Assembly: GCA_002453165.1 (NCBI GenBank)
Contig: DKGH01000210.1
Span: forward strand, 1-30,830
Length of the DNA: 30,830 nt
Reading direction: 5' to 3'
Source of the DNA: Verrucomicrobia bacterium UBA6775
GTDB lineage: Bacteria; Verrucomicrobiota; Verrucomicrobiia; Limisphaerales; UBA1096
The notes under the pieces: model-generated
Databases searched by the model: none
What the model saw: the letters and a program-made list of their open reading frames with translations, nothing else
What the model was told of the DNA's origin: nothing
Translations under genes and position numbers: made by a program
Shown: positions 1-9,654 of the stretch, piece by piece
How the letters are laid out: each line of letters starts with the position of its first letter
How positions within the stretch are numbered: position 1 is the first letter of the stretch

Positions 1-2075
1 GGAGGAGACGGGCTGGATTTCGGCTTGGTGGCTGGGGCTGCTGGTTTCGCTGCCGGCTCAGCCGGCTTGGCCTCTGGCTTGGGCGGGAATGCCGTTGCGC
101 CGCCAGCGTCCAGTGCCGAGGGCGCCCGCACGGGAGCTACCGGCCCCTCCTCCGGCTTTTCGTAAGTGATGAAGGAGCCGTCCTCGTCGATCAGCGTGGC
201 GGTCACAAAAATCAGCAAATAACGTGGTTTATCGAGCGTGGCGCGCTTGCGAAACAGCGAGCCAAGGCCGGGGATGTTGCCAAGGATCGGCACGGATTCG
301 ACCACCGTACGCTGCTCGCGCTCGAGCACGCCGCCCATCATGATGCTCTGACCGGTTCCCACGACCACGCGCGTGGCCAACTCTTGCGTGCGCCATTTCG
401 GCAGGAAAATCTGCATGCGATTGTCGTCGGTTTTGTCCACCTCCTCCACGGTCTGGCCGTCAAGCGAGACGTAGCTGACGTTTTGATTCACCACCGGGTG
501 CAGAGCCATCAGGATGCTTTGCCCGTCGCCGCCGATACTGGCGACGACATCGAGCGAGACGCCGGCCGTGATCTTGCTCGGCTTGCCGGTCGGGACGAGC
601 CTCGCGGTGGATACCCGCTCAAGCACGGTTTCCTCGATGGCGAATTGCTCATAGTAATAGTTGACCTCGCCGTCGTTTATGCGGCCGGGCCGGTTGTTGA
701 GCAGCGTCAGGCGCGGGGCGCTGAGTAGTTGGCTCTCGCCGCTCTGTTCCAGGGCAGTGAGCGCGGCGGACAAGTCAGTCGACGAAAGGATATCGCTATC
801 CTGAAAAACGTTTCGCAGCGTGACACGCGTGAGCATCCCCTCCTCGCCGCCGAGTGTGCCGCGGCTGATCCCGGTCTGGTCCTTGATCGCGCCGTTGGCG
901 ATGCTCGAGGCCCAGCGGAAGCCGAGGTCAAGAAATGCCGCCTCCGAAATCGTGATGAAACGCGCCTCAATCAGCACCTGCTGTATCGGGCGGTCGAACT
1001 CGGCAATAATCTTCTCGAGCAGTTCAAATTGCGACGGCGTGCCGGTGGCCACGATCAGGTTGCGCTCGTAATCGATCATGAACTCGCCCTTGAAGAATTT
1101 TTCGATTGCCTCCTCGATGGAGGGATTCTGCGACTTGCTGTCGTTGACGAACTTTTCGTACGTCGCGGTTTCCTTCGTGACACTTGGGCCTTCCGCCGGC
1201 GTGGTGGTGACTGAGACCACCTCATCCGGCCCAAACTGTGCCGGGACGATGAAGCCCCTGCGCAACCGGTAAAACCGCGTCTCCTCGATTAGCTCTTTCG
1301 ATGCCTTGCCATCGATCACCCAGATCAAGTCCTCGCCGACCTGAAACTTCACGCCTGTGTTGCGCGCGATGTAGGCCAGCAACTCGCCAAGGTTAACTTT
1401 CTCGAGGTTGAGCGTCAGCTTTTGCTGCAACGGTTCCATCTCCTGATCGGCGACGAAATTGATCCCGTTTTCCTTTCCGATATCGAACAGGATTTGCTGA
1501 ATCGGCAGGTTGTCCACCTGAACGGTCACCTTGTTTTTCAGCAACTCGGACATCCGGCCCCGCTCGCTGTTGGCGTCGAACAGGAAGCCTTTCTTGGTGA
1601 CCTCTTTGCCATACGTTTCCGGCACATATGGTGTGGCCTCGATCATTTCCAGCGCATCACGCAGATCCTTCCGGGGCGGCAGGCCTCGATCCTTGCTTTC
1701 CTTCCACAGCTCCTTGAGAGAGGGATTCATGCCGGTCTGCTTCGCGTTGATGCTGCGGATGCGATCCTCAACTGCCTGCTGGCGCAGAAGGATTTTTTGT
1801 GTGGTCACCCATTCCCCGATGCGTTGCAACGTGGCGTCCTCGGGATGCTTCTGCAGCAACAACCCGATCTCGGCCTCGGCTTCCTCCCACTTGCCTTTTT
1901 CCGATAGGCTGAAAATAAAATCGAGTTCCTCGTCGTACGCAGCATTGTAAGTCACCCGATCGTTGAGGCTGAATGTTTCCTTGTCGCCCTTGGGAGAACG
2001 GCACCCGGCCATCGTGAACACCGCCAATCCAAGTGCCCCCACGGCCAAGCGCTTGGCCAAGCGCTCAAGTTTCAT
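1..2075 (-). CDS. Secretin (type II/III secretion or type IV pilus outer-membrane channel), 3' end cut by window edge
   Basis: This gene would form a multimeric outer-membrane channel of the GspD/PilQ secretin superfamily. About 691 residues are visible and the frame is still open at base 1. The N-terminus is basic and then hydrophobic and ends in FTMAGC, an approximate lipobox, so it is exported and perhaps lipidated. Residues about 175-265 resemble a secretin/TonB short N-terminal domain (VTVQVDNLPIQQILFDIG). From about residue 345 the secretin core follows, with the hallmark SVPILGNIPGLGSLF and LLIFVTATLID near residues 595-625. The tail is rich in Pro, Ala and Lys. I chose the ATG at 2075, preceded by AGAGAG. 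An in-frame ATG at 2105 overlaps the mqnC stop as ATGA and is a real alternative. One copy of the dispersed palindrome encodes RLAKRLA in the leader. Other secretion components are not in view, so the exact system is undetermined. Confidence 0.88.
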   Translation of the reverse strand, partial: MKLERLAKRLAVGALGLAVFTMAGCRSPKGDKETFSLNDRVTYNAAYDEELDFIFSLSEKGKWEEAEAEIGLLLQKHPEDATLQRIGEWVTTQKILLRQQAVEDRIRSINAKQTGMNPSLKELWKESKDRGLPPRKDLRDALEMIEATPYVPETYGKEVTKKGFLFDANSERGRMSELLKNKVTVQVDNLPIQQILFDIGKENGINFVADQEMEPLQQKLTLNLEKVNLGELLAYIARNTGVKFQVGEDLIWVIDGKASKELIEETRFYRLRRGFIVPAQFGPDEVVSVTTTPAEGPSVTKETATYEKFVNDSKSQNPSIEEAIEKFFKGEFMIDYERNLIVATGTPSQFELLEKIIAEFDRPIQQVLIEARFITISEAAFLDLGFRWASSIANGAIKDQTGISRGTLGGEEGMLTRVTLRNVFQDSDILSSTDLSAALTALEQSGESQLLSAPRLTLLNNRPGRINDGEVNYYYEQFAIEETVLERVSTARLVPTGKPSKITAGVSLDVVASIGGDGQSILMALHPVVNQNVSYVSLDGQTVEEVDKTDDNRMQIFLPKWRTQELATRVVVGTGQSIMMGGVLEREQRTVVESVPILGNIPGLGSLFRKRATLDKPRYLLIFVTATLIDEDGSFITYEKPEEGPVAPVRAPSALDAGGATAFPPKPEAKPAEPAAKPAAPATKPKSSPSP
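2052..2061. repeat. CTTGGCCAAG palindrome in secretin leader
   Basis: Exact copy inside the secretin leader, read as RLAKR. A degenerate copy (CACGGCCAAG, 2040-2049) lies 12 bp away, which suggests a decayed tandem doublet. Confidence 0.9.
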
Positions 2076-2101
2076 GTCTCTCTTTTGTTGTTTCAAATTC
2101 G

Positions 2102-3211
2102 TCATGCCGCTGCTGCCTGACCATCGACCAGTCGATACCAGTTGTCGCGCTGCCGCGCCGTGTAGCCCATGCCCTCAATCAACCGCTGCATGTCGGCCAC
2201 GCCCATGCAAAAGGTCGTGCCGGCCTCGGAAACAACGTTTTCCTCGATCATGATGCTGCCCAAATCATTGGCGCCGTACTTTAACGCCACCTGGCCAATC
2301 TCCAACCCCTGCGTCACCCAGGAGCTTTGGATGTTGGGCACGTTGTCGAGGTAGATCCGGCTCAACGCCTGCATCCGAAGATATTCATTTGCGCCGACGG
2401 TCGGTGCCTTGAGCTTTGTGTTCTCGGCCTGAAACGTCCATGCTATGAACGCCGTGAAGCCGCCGGTTTCATCCTGCTGCCGGCGCACTCGCCCGAGATG
2501 CTCGACGCGGTGCTCGATGTTTTCCACGTGGCCAAACATCATCGTTGCCGTGGTGGCCATGTCCAGTTTGTGCGCGATGGCCATCACCTCCAGCCAATCG
2601 TCGCTCATTGCCTTGAGCGGCGCGATGCGGTTGCGGACCTCGTCCACCAAAATTTCACCGCCGCCGCCGGGGATGGAGCCCAGCCCCGCGTCCCGGAAGT
2701 CCCGAATCAACGTCTCGAGCGGTTCGTCGAATACATCGCGAAAGTGGATGAACTCGCTCGGGCTGAAGGCGTGGATGTTGATTTGCGGAAACTTTGCCCG
2801 GATGTGCGATAGCAGGTCGAGGTACCATTGCTTGTCCAGCTTGGGATGATGCCCGCCCTGCATGAGAATCTGCGTGCCGCCAAGCGCAACGGTCTCATCG
2901 ATTTTTTTGTCGATCTCGTCGAGCGTGATGACGTAGGAGTCGTCCTGTTTTTCCGTGCGCCAAAATGCACAGAACTTGCAGTAGACATTGCAGACGTTGG
3001 TGTAGTTGATGTTGCGATCGACGATGTAGGTGACGATGTCGTTGCCTTGGCCCTCGTAATCATCGGCCTTGGCCAGACGACGGCGGCGGTCGGCCAGCGC
3101 GCCGAGTTGCTGTAGCGGCAGGTCGTACAGCTCCACCGCCTCGGCGCCGGTGATGCGCTCACCGTTCCAGACTTTTTGACAGAGATCGTCCAATGTGGCT
3201 TCGCAACCCAC
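2102..3211 (-). CDS. mqnC: Cyclic dehypoxanthinyl futalosine synthase (radical SAM, menaquinone biosynthesis)
   Basis: MqnC converts dehypoxanthine futalosine to its cyclic form in the futalosine route to menaquinone, in the cytoplasm. The 369-residue product has the radical SAM cluster motif CNVYCKFC (C74, C78, C81). It also carries the family signatures GGTQILMQGGHHP, SIPGGGGEILVDEVR and TTATMMFGHVE followed by QDETGGFTAFI. These fit MqnC better than the related aminofutalosine synthase MqnE. The start used is a GTG with no clear Shine-Dalgarno sequence, and an in-frame TTG a few codons later is possible. It lies between glnS (62 bp upstream) and the secretin gene (overlapping or 26 bp downstream), all on the minus strand. 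No other menaquinone gene is in the window, so the pathway is dispersed in this genome. Confidence 0.93.
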   Translation of the reverse strand: MGCEATLDDLCQKVWNGERITGAEAVELYDLPLQQLGALADRRRRLAKADDYEGQGNDIVTYIVDRNINYTNVCNVYCKFCAFWRTEKQDDSYVITLDEIDKKIDETVALGGTQILMQGGHHPKLDKQWYLDLLSHIRAKFPQINIHAFSPSEFIHFRDVFDEPLETLIRDFRDAGLGSIPGGGGEILVDEVRNRIAPLKAMSDDWLEVMAIAHKLDMATTATMMFGHVENIEHRVEHLGRVRRQQDETGGFTAFIAWTFQAENTKLKAPTVGANEYLRMQALSRIYLDNVPNIQSSWVTQGLEIGQVALKYGANDLGSIMIEENVVSEAGTTFCMGVADMQRLIEGMGYTARQRDNWYRLVDGQAAAA

Positions 3212-3249
3212 GCGGGGAGTTTACTGTTTCACGACCAAAAGGCAACGCG

Positions 3250-3259
3250 CTTGGCCAAG
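3250..3259. repeat. CTTGGCCAAG palindrome, intergenic (glnS-mqnC)
   Basis: Exact copy in the symmetric context GCGCTTGGCCAAGCGC, in the 62-bp gap between the glnS stop and the mqnC start. Confidence 0.9.
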
Positions 3260-3273
3260 CGCCCGGCCGGAGA

Positions 3274-4998
<1,725 letters not shown>

Positions 4999-5004
4999 CG
5001 TGTC

Positions 5005-5030
5005 GTTTGGCTGCCGGCCGGCAGCCAAAC
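5005..5030. repeat. 26-bp perfect palindrome upstream of glnS
   Basis: The half-site GTTTGGCTGCCGG is followed directly by its exact reverse complement, with no spacer. It sits 6 bp upstream of the chosen glnS ATG, in the glnS/dipeptidase divergent gap. In glnS mRNA it would form a strong G+C-rich hairpin next to the start codon, and as DNA it could be an operator. It differs from the dispersed CTTGGCCAAG family. Confidence 0.75.
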
Positions 5031-5054
5031 CGCGAGCCTAAATCAGCTCCCGAA

Positions 5055-5064
5055 CTTGGCCAAG
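5055..5064. repeat. CTTGGCCAAG palindrome, intergenic (glnS/dipeptidase gap)
   Basis: Exact core, flanked as ACTTGGCCAAGCGC. It is one of two copies in the 155-bp divergent gap. Confidence 0.9.
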
Positions 5065-5127
5065 CGCATAACCCTCAACGACTCCGTGCTTCACAGGATG
5101 CAGTTTCTGCCGTTGACTGTTGCCGCG

Positions 5128-5137
5128 CTTGGCCAAG
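5128..5137. repeat. CTTGGCCAAG palindrome, just upstream of the M19 dipeptidase
   Basis: Exact 12-mer GCTTGGCCAAGC ending 16 bp before the dipeptidase ATG, so it lies within the leader or translation-initiation region. Confidence 0.9.
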
Positions 5138-5153
5138 CGGCTGGCGCCCTGCC

Positions 5154-6236
5154 ATGCCGGAAAACACCCCATTTATTTTCGACATCCACCTCGACCTGTC
5201 GATGAACGCGCTCGAGTGGAACCGCGACCTGTCGCAGCCACTCGCTGAGATTCGCGAACGCGAGGCCGGCCAGACCGACAAACCAGACCGCGGCCAAGGC
5301 ACAGTCTGCCTGCCGGAGATGCGTCGCGGAAACATCGGCCTTTGTGTTGGGACACTAATCGCCCGCTACACCAAGCGCCACAACCCGTTGCCCGGCTGGC
5401 ACTCGCCCGCCCAAGCCTGGGCACAGACACAGGGCCAACTGGCTTGGTACCGCGAGATGGAACAACAGGGCGAGCTATCGCAGATCTCAAATCTCGAACA
5501 ACTCGAGTCGCACTTGGCCAAGTGGGAATCCGGCCCAACCGAGTCGCTCCCAGTCGGCTACGTGCTCAGTCTCGAGGGAGCCGACTCGATGGTCCCGCTT
5601 GGCCATCTGGAACAAGCCTACGCCTCCGGCCTGCGCGCGCTTGGCCCGGCGCATTACGGCCCGGGGACCTACGCGCCGGGCACGGACGAAAGCGGACCGC
5701 TTGGCCTAGCGGGGCCGGATCTACTCCGCGAGATGGAGCGCCTCGGTATCATTCTCGACGTCACCCACCTGAGTGACGAGTCGCTCGATCAGGCGATGGA
5801 TTTGTTTGGCGGCACCGTCTGGGCCAGCCATTGCAACTGCCGCGCGCTGGTGCCGGGCGACCGCCAGCTCAGCGACGAGCAGCTCAAGCGAGTGATCGAG
5901 CGAGACGGCGTCATCGGTGCGGCGTTCGATGCTTGGATGCTCATCCCCGGTTGGCAACGCGGCGTGACTACTCCGGAGTCATCCGGGGTGGCCCTATCGC
6001 ATGTCGTCGATCACATTGACTACGTTTGCCAGCTTGCCGGTGATGCAAAACACGCCTGCATCGGCACAGACCTCGACGGCGGCTTTGGCCGCGAACAGTC
6101 GCCCGGTGACATGGACACCATTGCCGACCTGCAAAAAATACCCACCATGCTGGCCAGCCGCGGCTACTCGCCGGAGGACATCGACCGCATCATGGGCGGG
6201 AACGCGATCGACCTGCTGCGCCGCGCCTGGTCGTAG
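5154..6236 (+). CDS. Membrane-dipeptidase family (peptidase M19) zinc dipeptidase
   Basis: M19 enzymes are zinc-dependent dipeptidases related to renal dipeptidase. The 360-residue product begins almost at the first metal motif, HLD (H12, D14). The bridging glutamate is in SLEGAD (E141), and the histidine ligands are in VTHLSD (H205) and WASHCNCRAL (H226). It ends with GTDLDGGFG and the family's C-terminal IMGGNAIDLL. I start at the ATG 5154 because the frame upstream has no family-like residues. No signal peptide is present in frame, so as called the protein is cytoplasmic. A short signal-like reading in another frame (from 5098) overlaps this start and is discussed separately. The substrate is not predictable, and cell-wall or D-amino-acid dipeptides are possible. 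One palindrome copy encodes HLAKW (residues 120-124). The exosortase gene follows after 48 bp. Confidence 0.9.
   Translation: MPENTPFIFDIHLDLSMNALEWNRDLSQPLAEIREREAGQTDKPDRGQGTVCLPEMRRGNIGLCVGTLIARYTKRHNPLPGWHSPAQAWAQTQGQLAWYREMEQQGELSQISNLEQLESHLAKWESGPTESLPVGYVLSLEGADSMVPLGHLEQAYASGLRALGPAHYGPGTYAPGTDESGPLGLAGPDLLREMERLGIILDVTHLSDESLDQAMDLFGGTVWASHCNCRALVPGDRQLSDEQLKRVIERDGVIGAAFDAWMLIPGWQRGVTTPESSGVALSHVVDHIDYVCQLAGDAKHACIGTDLDGGFGREQSPGDMDTIADLQKIPTMLASRGYSPEDIDRIMGGNAIDLLRRAWS
5513..5522. repeat. CTTGGCCAAG palindrome in M19 dipeptidase
   Basis: Exact core read in frame as L-A-K (HLAKW). A one-mismatch copy, CTTGGCCTAG, lies at 5700-5709 in the same gene. Confidence 0.9.
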
Positions 6237-6284
6237 GGTTTGCTCGCGGTTTTGTCGTCGACTGTTTAAGCTGCCGCGCCTTCG

Positions 6285-7292
6285 ATGAGCGAGCCGGAGA
6301 ATCAAAACGAAGCACCACGACCCAGCGTGATGGATGAAATCTCACGCCTATGGGGCGGGCTACCGGATAAGCCGCTGTTTCTCGCGCTGCTCGGCACTTG
6401 GCTGCTTTTCTTCCAGTTTCTCGGGAACTCCACTCTCGGGTATGTCGACACTCACTCCCTCTACGCGTGGATGAGTTACACCTACAGCACCTCCAAGGAC
6501 GACGAGCTGGGTTACATCATTCCGTTGATTGTGCTCGGGTTGTGCTACTGGAAACGCGACGAGTTACTGGCTGCGCCGAAGCGAACGTGGTGGCCAGCCT
6601 TGGCGTTGGTCGCCATCGCGCTGGCAATCCATCTGGTCGGGTACGTGATTCAGCAGGCCCGGGTTTCTATCGTCGGTTTTTATCTCGGAATCTACGCGTT
6701 GACCGGGCTGGTCTGGGGGCCGAGTTGGCTGCGCGCCAGTTTTTTTCCGTGCCTGCTTTTTGCCTTTGGCGTGCCGGTCGGCACGATGGCGGAAACGGTG
6801 ACGGTGCCGCTCAGCCACATCGCCTCCGACATCACCGGCTGGATCTGCGGAACGTTGCTGGGGATCGATATCATTCAGGAGGGCGTACAGATTTCAGACT
6901 CACAACGGCGCTACACCTACGCCATCGCCGCGGCGTGCAGCGGGCTGCGGAGCCTGATCGTTACGCTCGCCTTCTTCACCATCTACGGGTTTGTGGCGTT
7001 CACAAAAAAATGGAAAACCGGCGTGATCATCCTGTCGGCATTCCCGTTGGCCGTCGCGGGGAATGTGCTACGCCTGACGTTGATTATTTTTGCCGCCGAG
7101 ATGGTTGAGACTGCAAAGCCGGGAGGCGGACAGGCGGCAGGAAACTTCGTGCACGACAACGGTATCCTCAGTCTGCTGCCCTACGTGCCCGCTTTTATCG
7201 GCGTGTTTATCCTCGGCCGTGTCATAAAAGAAGACGACCAGACTGAGCCAGAAGCTGAGCCGGAATCGACCGAAAAGGAAAACAATGAATAA
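6285..7292 (+). CDS. Exosortase (membrane transpeptidase-like sorting protease)
   Basis: Exosortases are multi-pass membrane cysteine proteases thought to recognise PEP-CTERM-like C-terminal signals and process exported proteins, often together with exopolysaccharide production. The 335-residue product has about eight hydrophobic segments. The expected catalytic triad is present: C218 in AACSGLRSL, R263 in GNVLRLTLI and H290 in FVHDNG. The C-terminus is a charged cytoplasmic tail rich in Glu and Lys. The stop overlaps the start of the EpsI-like gene by 8 bp (ATGAATAA), which implies translational coupling. No PEP-CTERM-type substrate was recognised among the proteins in this window, so the targets must lie elsewhere. 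The exosortase subtype cannot be assigned from sequence reading alone. Confidence 0.93.
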   Translation: MSEPENQNEAPRPSVMDEISRLWGGLPDKPLFLALLGTWLLFFQFLGNSTLGYVDTHSLYAWMSYTYSTSKDDELGYIIPLIVLGLCYWKRDELLAAPKRTWWPALALVAIALAIHLVGYVIQQARVSIVGFYLGIYALTGLVWGPSWLRASFFPCLLFAFGVPVGTMAETVTVPLSHIASDITGWICGTLLGIDIIQEGVQISDSQRRYTYAIAAACSGLRSLIVTLAFFTIYGFVAFTKKWKTGVIILSAFPLAVAGNVLRLTLIIFAAEMVETAKPGGGQAAGNFVHDNGILSLLPYVPAFIGVFILGRVIKEDDQTEPEAEPESTEKENNE

Positions 7293-8019
7293 GAAGGCAA
7301 TCTCAATTTTGATAGTTTTTCTCATCCTGATCGGGGTGTCCACCGCCTTCCTCAGTCAGCTCACTTTCGCGCTCGGAAACCCCGGGGTGCGGTTGACCGA
7401 AATGCAGATTTTCAACGAGACCAACCATGTCGTCCGCACCAATGGCGTGGCCCTGCCAGCCGACGTCATGCAGTGCGTCTCGGAGGCAACGCCCATCACC
7501 ACCAAGGAACTGGACTGGCTACCGGAAGACACCACCTACGGCCGACGCCGCTACACATTTCCAGACAAGACGTGGATTGAAAACAACGTGGTACTGATGG
7601 GACACGACCGCACCTCCATCCACAAACCGGAATACTGCCTGCCCGGCCAGGGCTTCACCATCGACCACCGTGAGGTCGTCGATATCCCAATCGCGCAGCC
7701 TTATCCCTACGATTTACCGGTCATGAAACTGACGACGTCCCGACCGTTCCGGGACAGCAACGGCAACGAAGTGCACATGCGCGGCATCTACGTTTATTGG
7801 TTCGTCGCAGACGACAAACTGGCGACGGACCACTTCGACCGCATGTGGACGATGACCAAGGGTCTGCTCACCGAGGGAGAGCTGCAGCGCTGGGCCTACA
7901 TCTCCTACTTCGCCATCTGTCAACCGGGTGCGGAAGACGAAACCTACGCCAAGATGGCAAAGTTCATCACGGAATCCGTGCCCAAGTTTCAAACCACCAC
8001 CGGCCCGCCAAAGGGCTGA
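7285..8019 (+). CDS. Exosortase-associated EpsI-like protein
   Basis: This 244-residue protein has one N-terminal membrane anchor (residues about 5-27) and an extracytoplasmic domain. It resembles the EpsI/DUF3485 family, which is encoded beside or fused to exosortases. The typical core is HKPEYCLPGQGF, with a conserved Cys at 118, followed by a beta-rich region and YVYWFVADDKLATDHFDRMW. Its role is unproven; it is thought to assist exosortase or polysaccharide export. The start ATG is preceded by a good Shine-Dalgarno sequence (AAAAGGAAAACA) inside the end of the exosortase gene. Its stop codon directly abuts the convergent uvrC stop, with no intergenic base and no room for a separate terminator. 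Confidence 0.85.
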   Translation: MNKKAISILIVFLILIGVSTAFLSQLTFALGNPGVRLTEMQIFNETNHVVRTNGVALPADVMQCVSEATPITTKELDWLPEDTTYGRRRYTFPDKTWIENNVVLMGHDRTSIHKPEYCLPGQGFTIDHREVVDIPIAQPYPYDLPVMKLTTSRPFRDSNGNEVHMRGIYVYWFVADDKLATDHFDRMWTMTKGLLTEGELQRWAYISYFAICQPGAEDETYAKMAKFITESVPKFQTTTGPPKG

Positions 8020-9507
8020 TCACTTGCTGGACTTCGGCCGCGTTTCAAGAAACGCCTTGAGTGCCGTCGCCGATTTTTTACCAAAGCCGGGCACCTGCTG
8101 AATTTCATCCAGCGTGGCCGAGCGCAGCCGATGCACCGACCCAAACTGCTTCAGCAACGCCGCCTTTCGGCTGCCGCCGATTCCTGGCAGATCATCCAGT
8201 ACACTCTCTGAAATTTTCTTCAATCGCAGATCGGCATTGTAGGTGTTCGCAAACCGATGCGACTCATCGCGTACTCGCTGCAGGAGCTTCAACGCCCCGC
8301 TGTCGAGGCCAAGCCGCAGCGGCTTACTCTCGCCGGGTTGGTAGATTTCCTCGAACTCCTTGGCCAAGCCGATGACCGGCAGTTGACCCAGGCCAAGCTT
8401 GGCCAACTCGCGACAGGCCATCCCAAGCTGCCCCTTGCCTCCGTCGATCAGGATGAGATCCGGCATCGGGCGTTGCTCCCGCTTGAGTCGGCTGTACCGC
8501 CGCCGCACCGTCTCCGCCATGCAGGCAAAGTCGTCCTGCGCCACAACACTCTTCATGCGAAACCGCCGGTACTGTGCCCGATCCGGCCTTCCATTGAGGA
8601 AACTGACCATCGACGCCACCATGAATGTGCCGCTGATGTTCGATATGTCGAAGCCCTCGATCCGCTTGGGTGGCTCCGGCAGGCCAAGCGCTTGGCGAAG
8701 CGCTGCAAGGTCGCGTTTGAAGTCTATCGCCCCCGGCAGTTTCAACGGCATACGGGTGAATTTACGTGATTTTTTGGTGGTTTCACGCAAATCCTGAATC
8801 ATATCGCGATACCGTGCCGCCTTCTCAAAGTCGCGCGCCTCCGACGCCTTGAGCATCTCAACCTCTAGCTCCTTCTCCCAGCCAGCAGTCTGGCCCTCGA
8901 GATACTCGCAGGCCGAAGACACCTGTTGTCGGTAATCCTCCAGCGACACCTTTTCGACACACGGCGCCGAGCAATGCTGCAAATGCCCATAAAGACAATG
9001 CTTATAATCACGCTCCGTTGGCATCAAAGGGCGACAGCCGCGCAGGTTGAATTTCTTCCGCAGCATCGTGATCGTGCGGCGACAGGCACCCCCGCTGACA
9101 AACGGCCCGAAATATTTCGCCCCATCCTGCTGCCGCATCCGTGTGAAGGTAAACCTCGGGATCGCGTCATTCAGGTTAACCTTGATCAACAAATAATTCT
9201 TGTCATCCCGAAAACTGACATTATATTTAGGTTTGAATTCTTTAATTAATTTACTCTCGAGTAAAAGCGCCTCCGGTTCGCTTTTGACGATGTGGACGTC
9301 GAAGTCCTCGATGGCCTCAATCAACGCAGCCAGTTTCAAGTCCCAGCCGTGCCTCCGAGATGGATGGAAGTATTGGCTGACCCGCTTGCGCAGCGCACGG
9401 GCCTTGCCCACATAGATCACCGTACCAAACCGGTCACGCATCAGGTACACCCCCGGCTTGTGCGGGAGCTTGCTGACCTTGCTGCGAATGCGATCGTTGA
9501 CCGGCAT
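8020..9507 (-). CDS. uvrC: Excinuclease ABC subunit C, compact form
   Basis: UvrC makes both incisions in nucleotide-excision repair with UvrA and UvrB. The 495-residue product has the GIY-YIG nuclease domain (GVYLM 19-23, VIYVGKA 30-36) and a cysteine group (C158, C171, C179, C183) matching the reported iron-sulfur ligand spacing of UvrC. It also has a UVR motif near 222-243, an RNase H-like nuclease (EGFDISN 284-290, LILIDGGKGQ 351-360, RDESHRFA 413-420) and a C-terminal helix-hairpin-helix pair (435-490). It is shorter than the roughly 610 residues of E. coli UvrC because only about 40 residues separate the UVR motif from FDIS. The ATG at 9507 fits the family start (NDRIRSKVSKLPHKPGVYLM). 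A longer open frame upstream would overlap pgi and is rejected. The dispersed palindrome encodes GLAKE here. Confidence 0.95.
   Translation of the reverse strand: MPVNDRIRSKVSKLPHKPGVYLMRDRFGTVIYVGKARALRKRVSQYFHPSRRHGWDLKLAALIEAIEDFDVHIVKSEPEALLLESKLIKEFKPKYNVSFRDDKNYLLIKVNLNDAIPRFTFTRMRQQDGAKYFGPFVSGGACRRTITMLRKKFNLRGCRPLMPTERDYKHCLYGHLQHCSAPCVEKVSLEDYRQQVSSACEYLEGQTAGWEKELEVEMLKASEARDFEKAARYRDMIQDLRETTKKSRKFTRMPLKLPGAIDFKRDLAALRQALGLPEPPKRIEGFDISNISGTFMVASMVSFLNGRPDRAQYRRFRMKSVVAQDDFACMAETVRRRYSRLKREQRPMPDLILIDGGKGQLGMACRELAKLGLGQLPVIGLAKEFEEIYQPGESKPLRLGLDSGALKLLQRVRDESHRFANTYNADLRLKKISESVLDDLPGIGGSRKAALLKQFGSVHRLRSATLDEIQQVPGFGKKSATALKAFLETRPKSSK
8359..8368. repeat. CTTGGCCAAG palindrome in uvrC
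   Basis: Exact core, read as L-A-K in uvrC (GLAKE). Nearby are one-mismatch copies at 8398-8407 (CTTGGCCAAC) and 8691-8700 (CTTGGCGAAG), plus the inside-out palindrome GGCCAAGCTTGGCC at 8391-8404. Confidence 0.9.
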
Positions 9508-9558
9508 GACGTCCACGCTTCTAAAGACTCCGCCGAAGCGGTTCAAGAATTCAGAACA

Positions 9559-9568
9559 CTTGGCCAAG
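9559..9568. repeat. CTTGGCCAAG palindrome, intergenic (uvrC/pgi)
   Basis: Exact core (ACTTGGCCAAGCGC) in the 147-bp divergent gap between uvrC and pgi. No convincing sigma-70 promoter was recognised in this gap. Confidence 0.9.
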
Positions 9569-9654
9569 CGCAAAGCAACGGATTGCCTTTGGCTGGCGAT
9601 TATGTTCGATTCACCCGCTCTGCCATTTCGGCAGCGACCCCAGTCGAATTCAAC

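Noticed and set aside
9292..9654. Upstream extension of pgi
   Set aside because: It lies antisense within uvrC and carries no PGI-like sequence; the ATG at 9655 fits the enzyme start.
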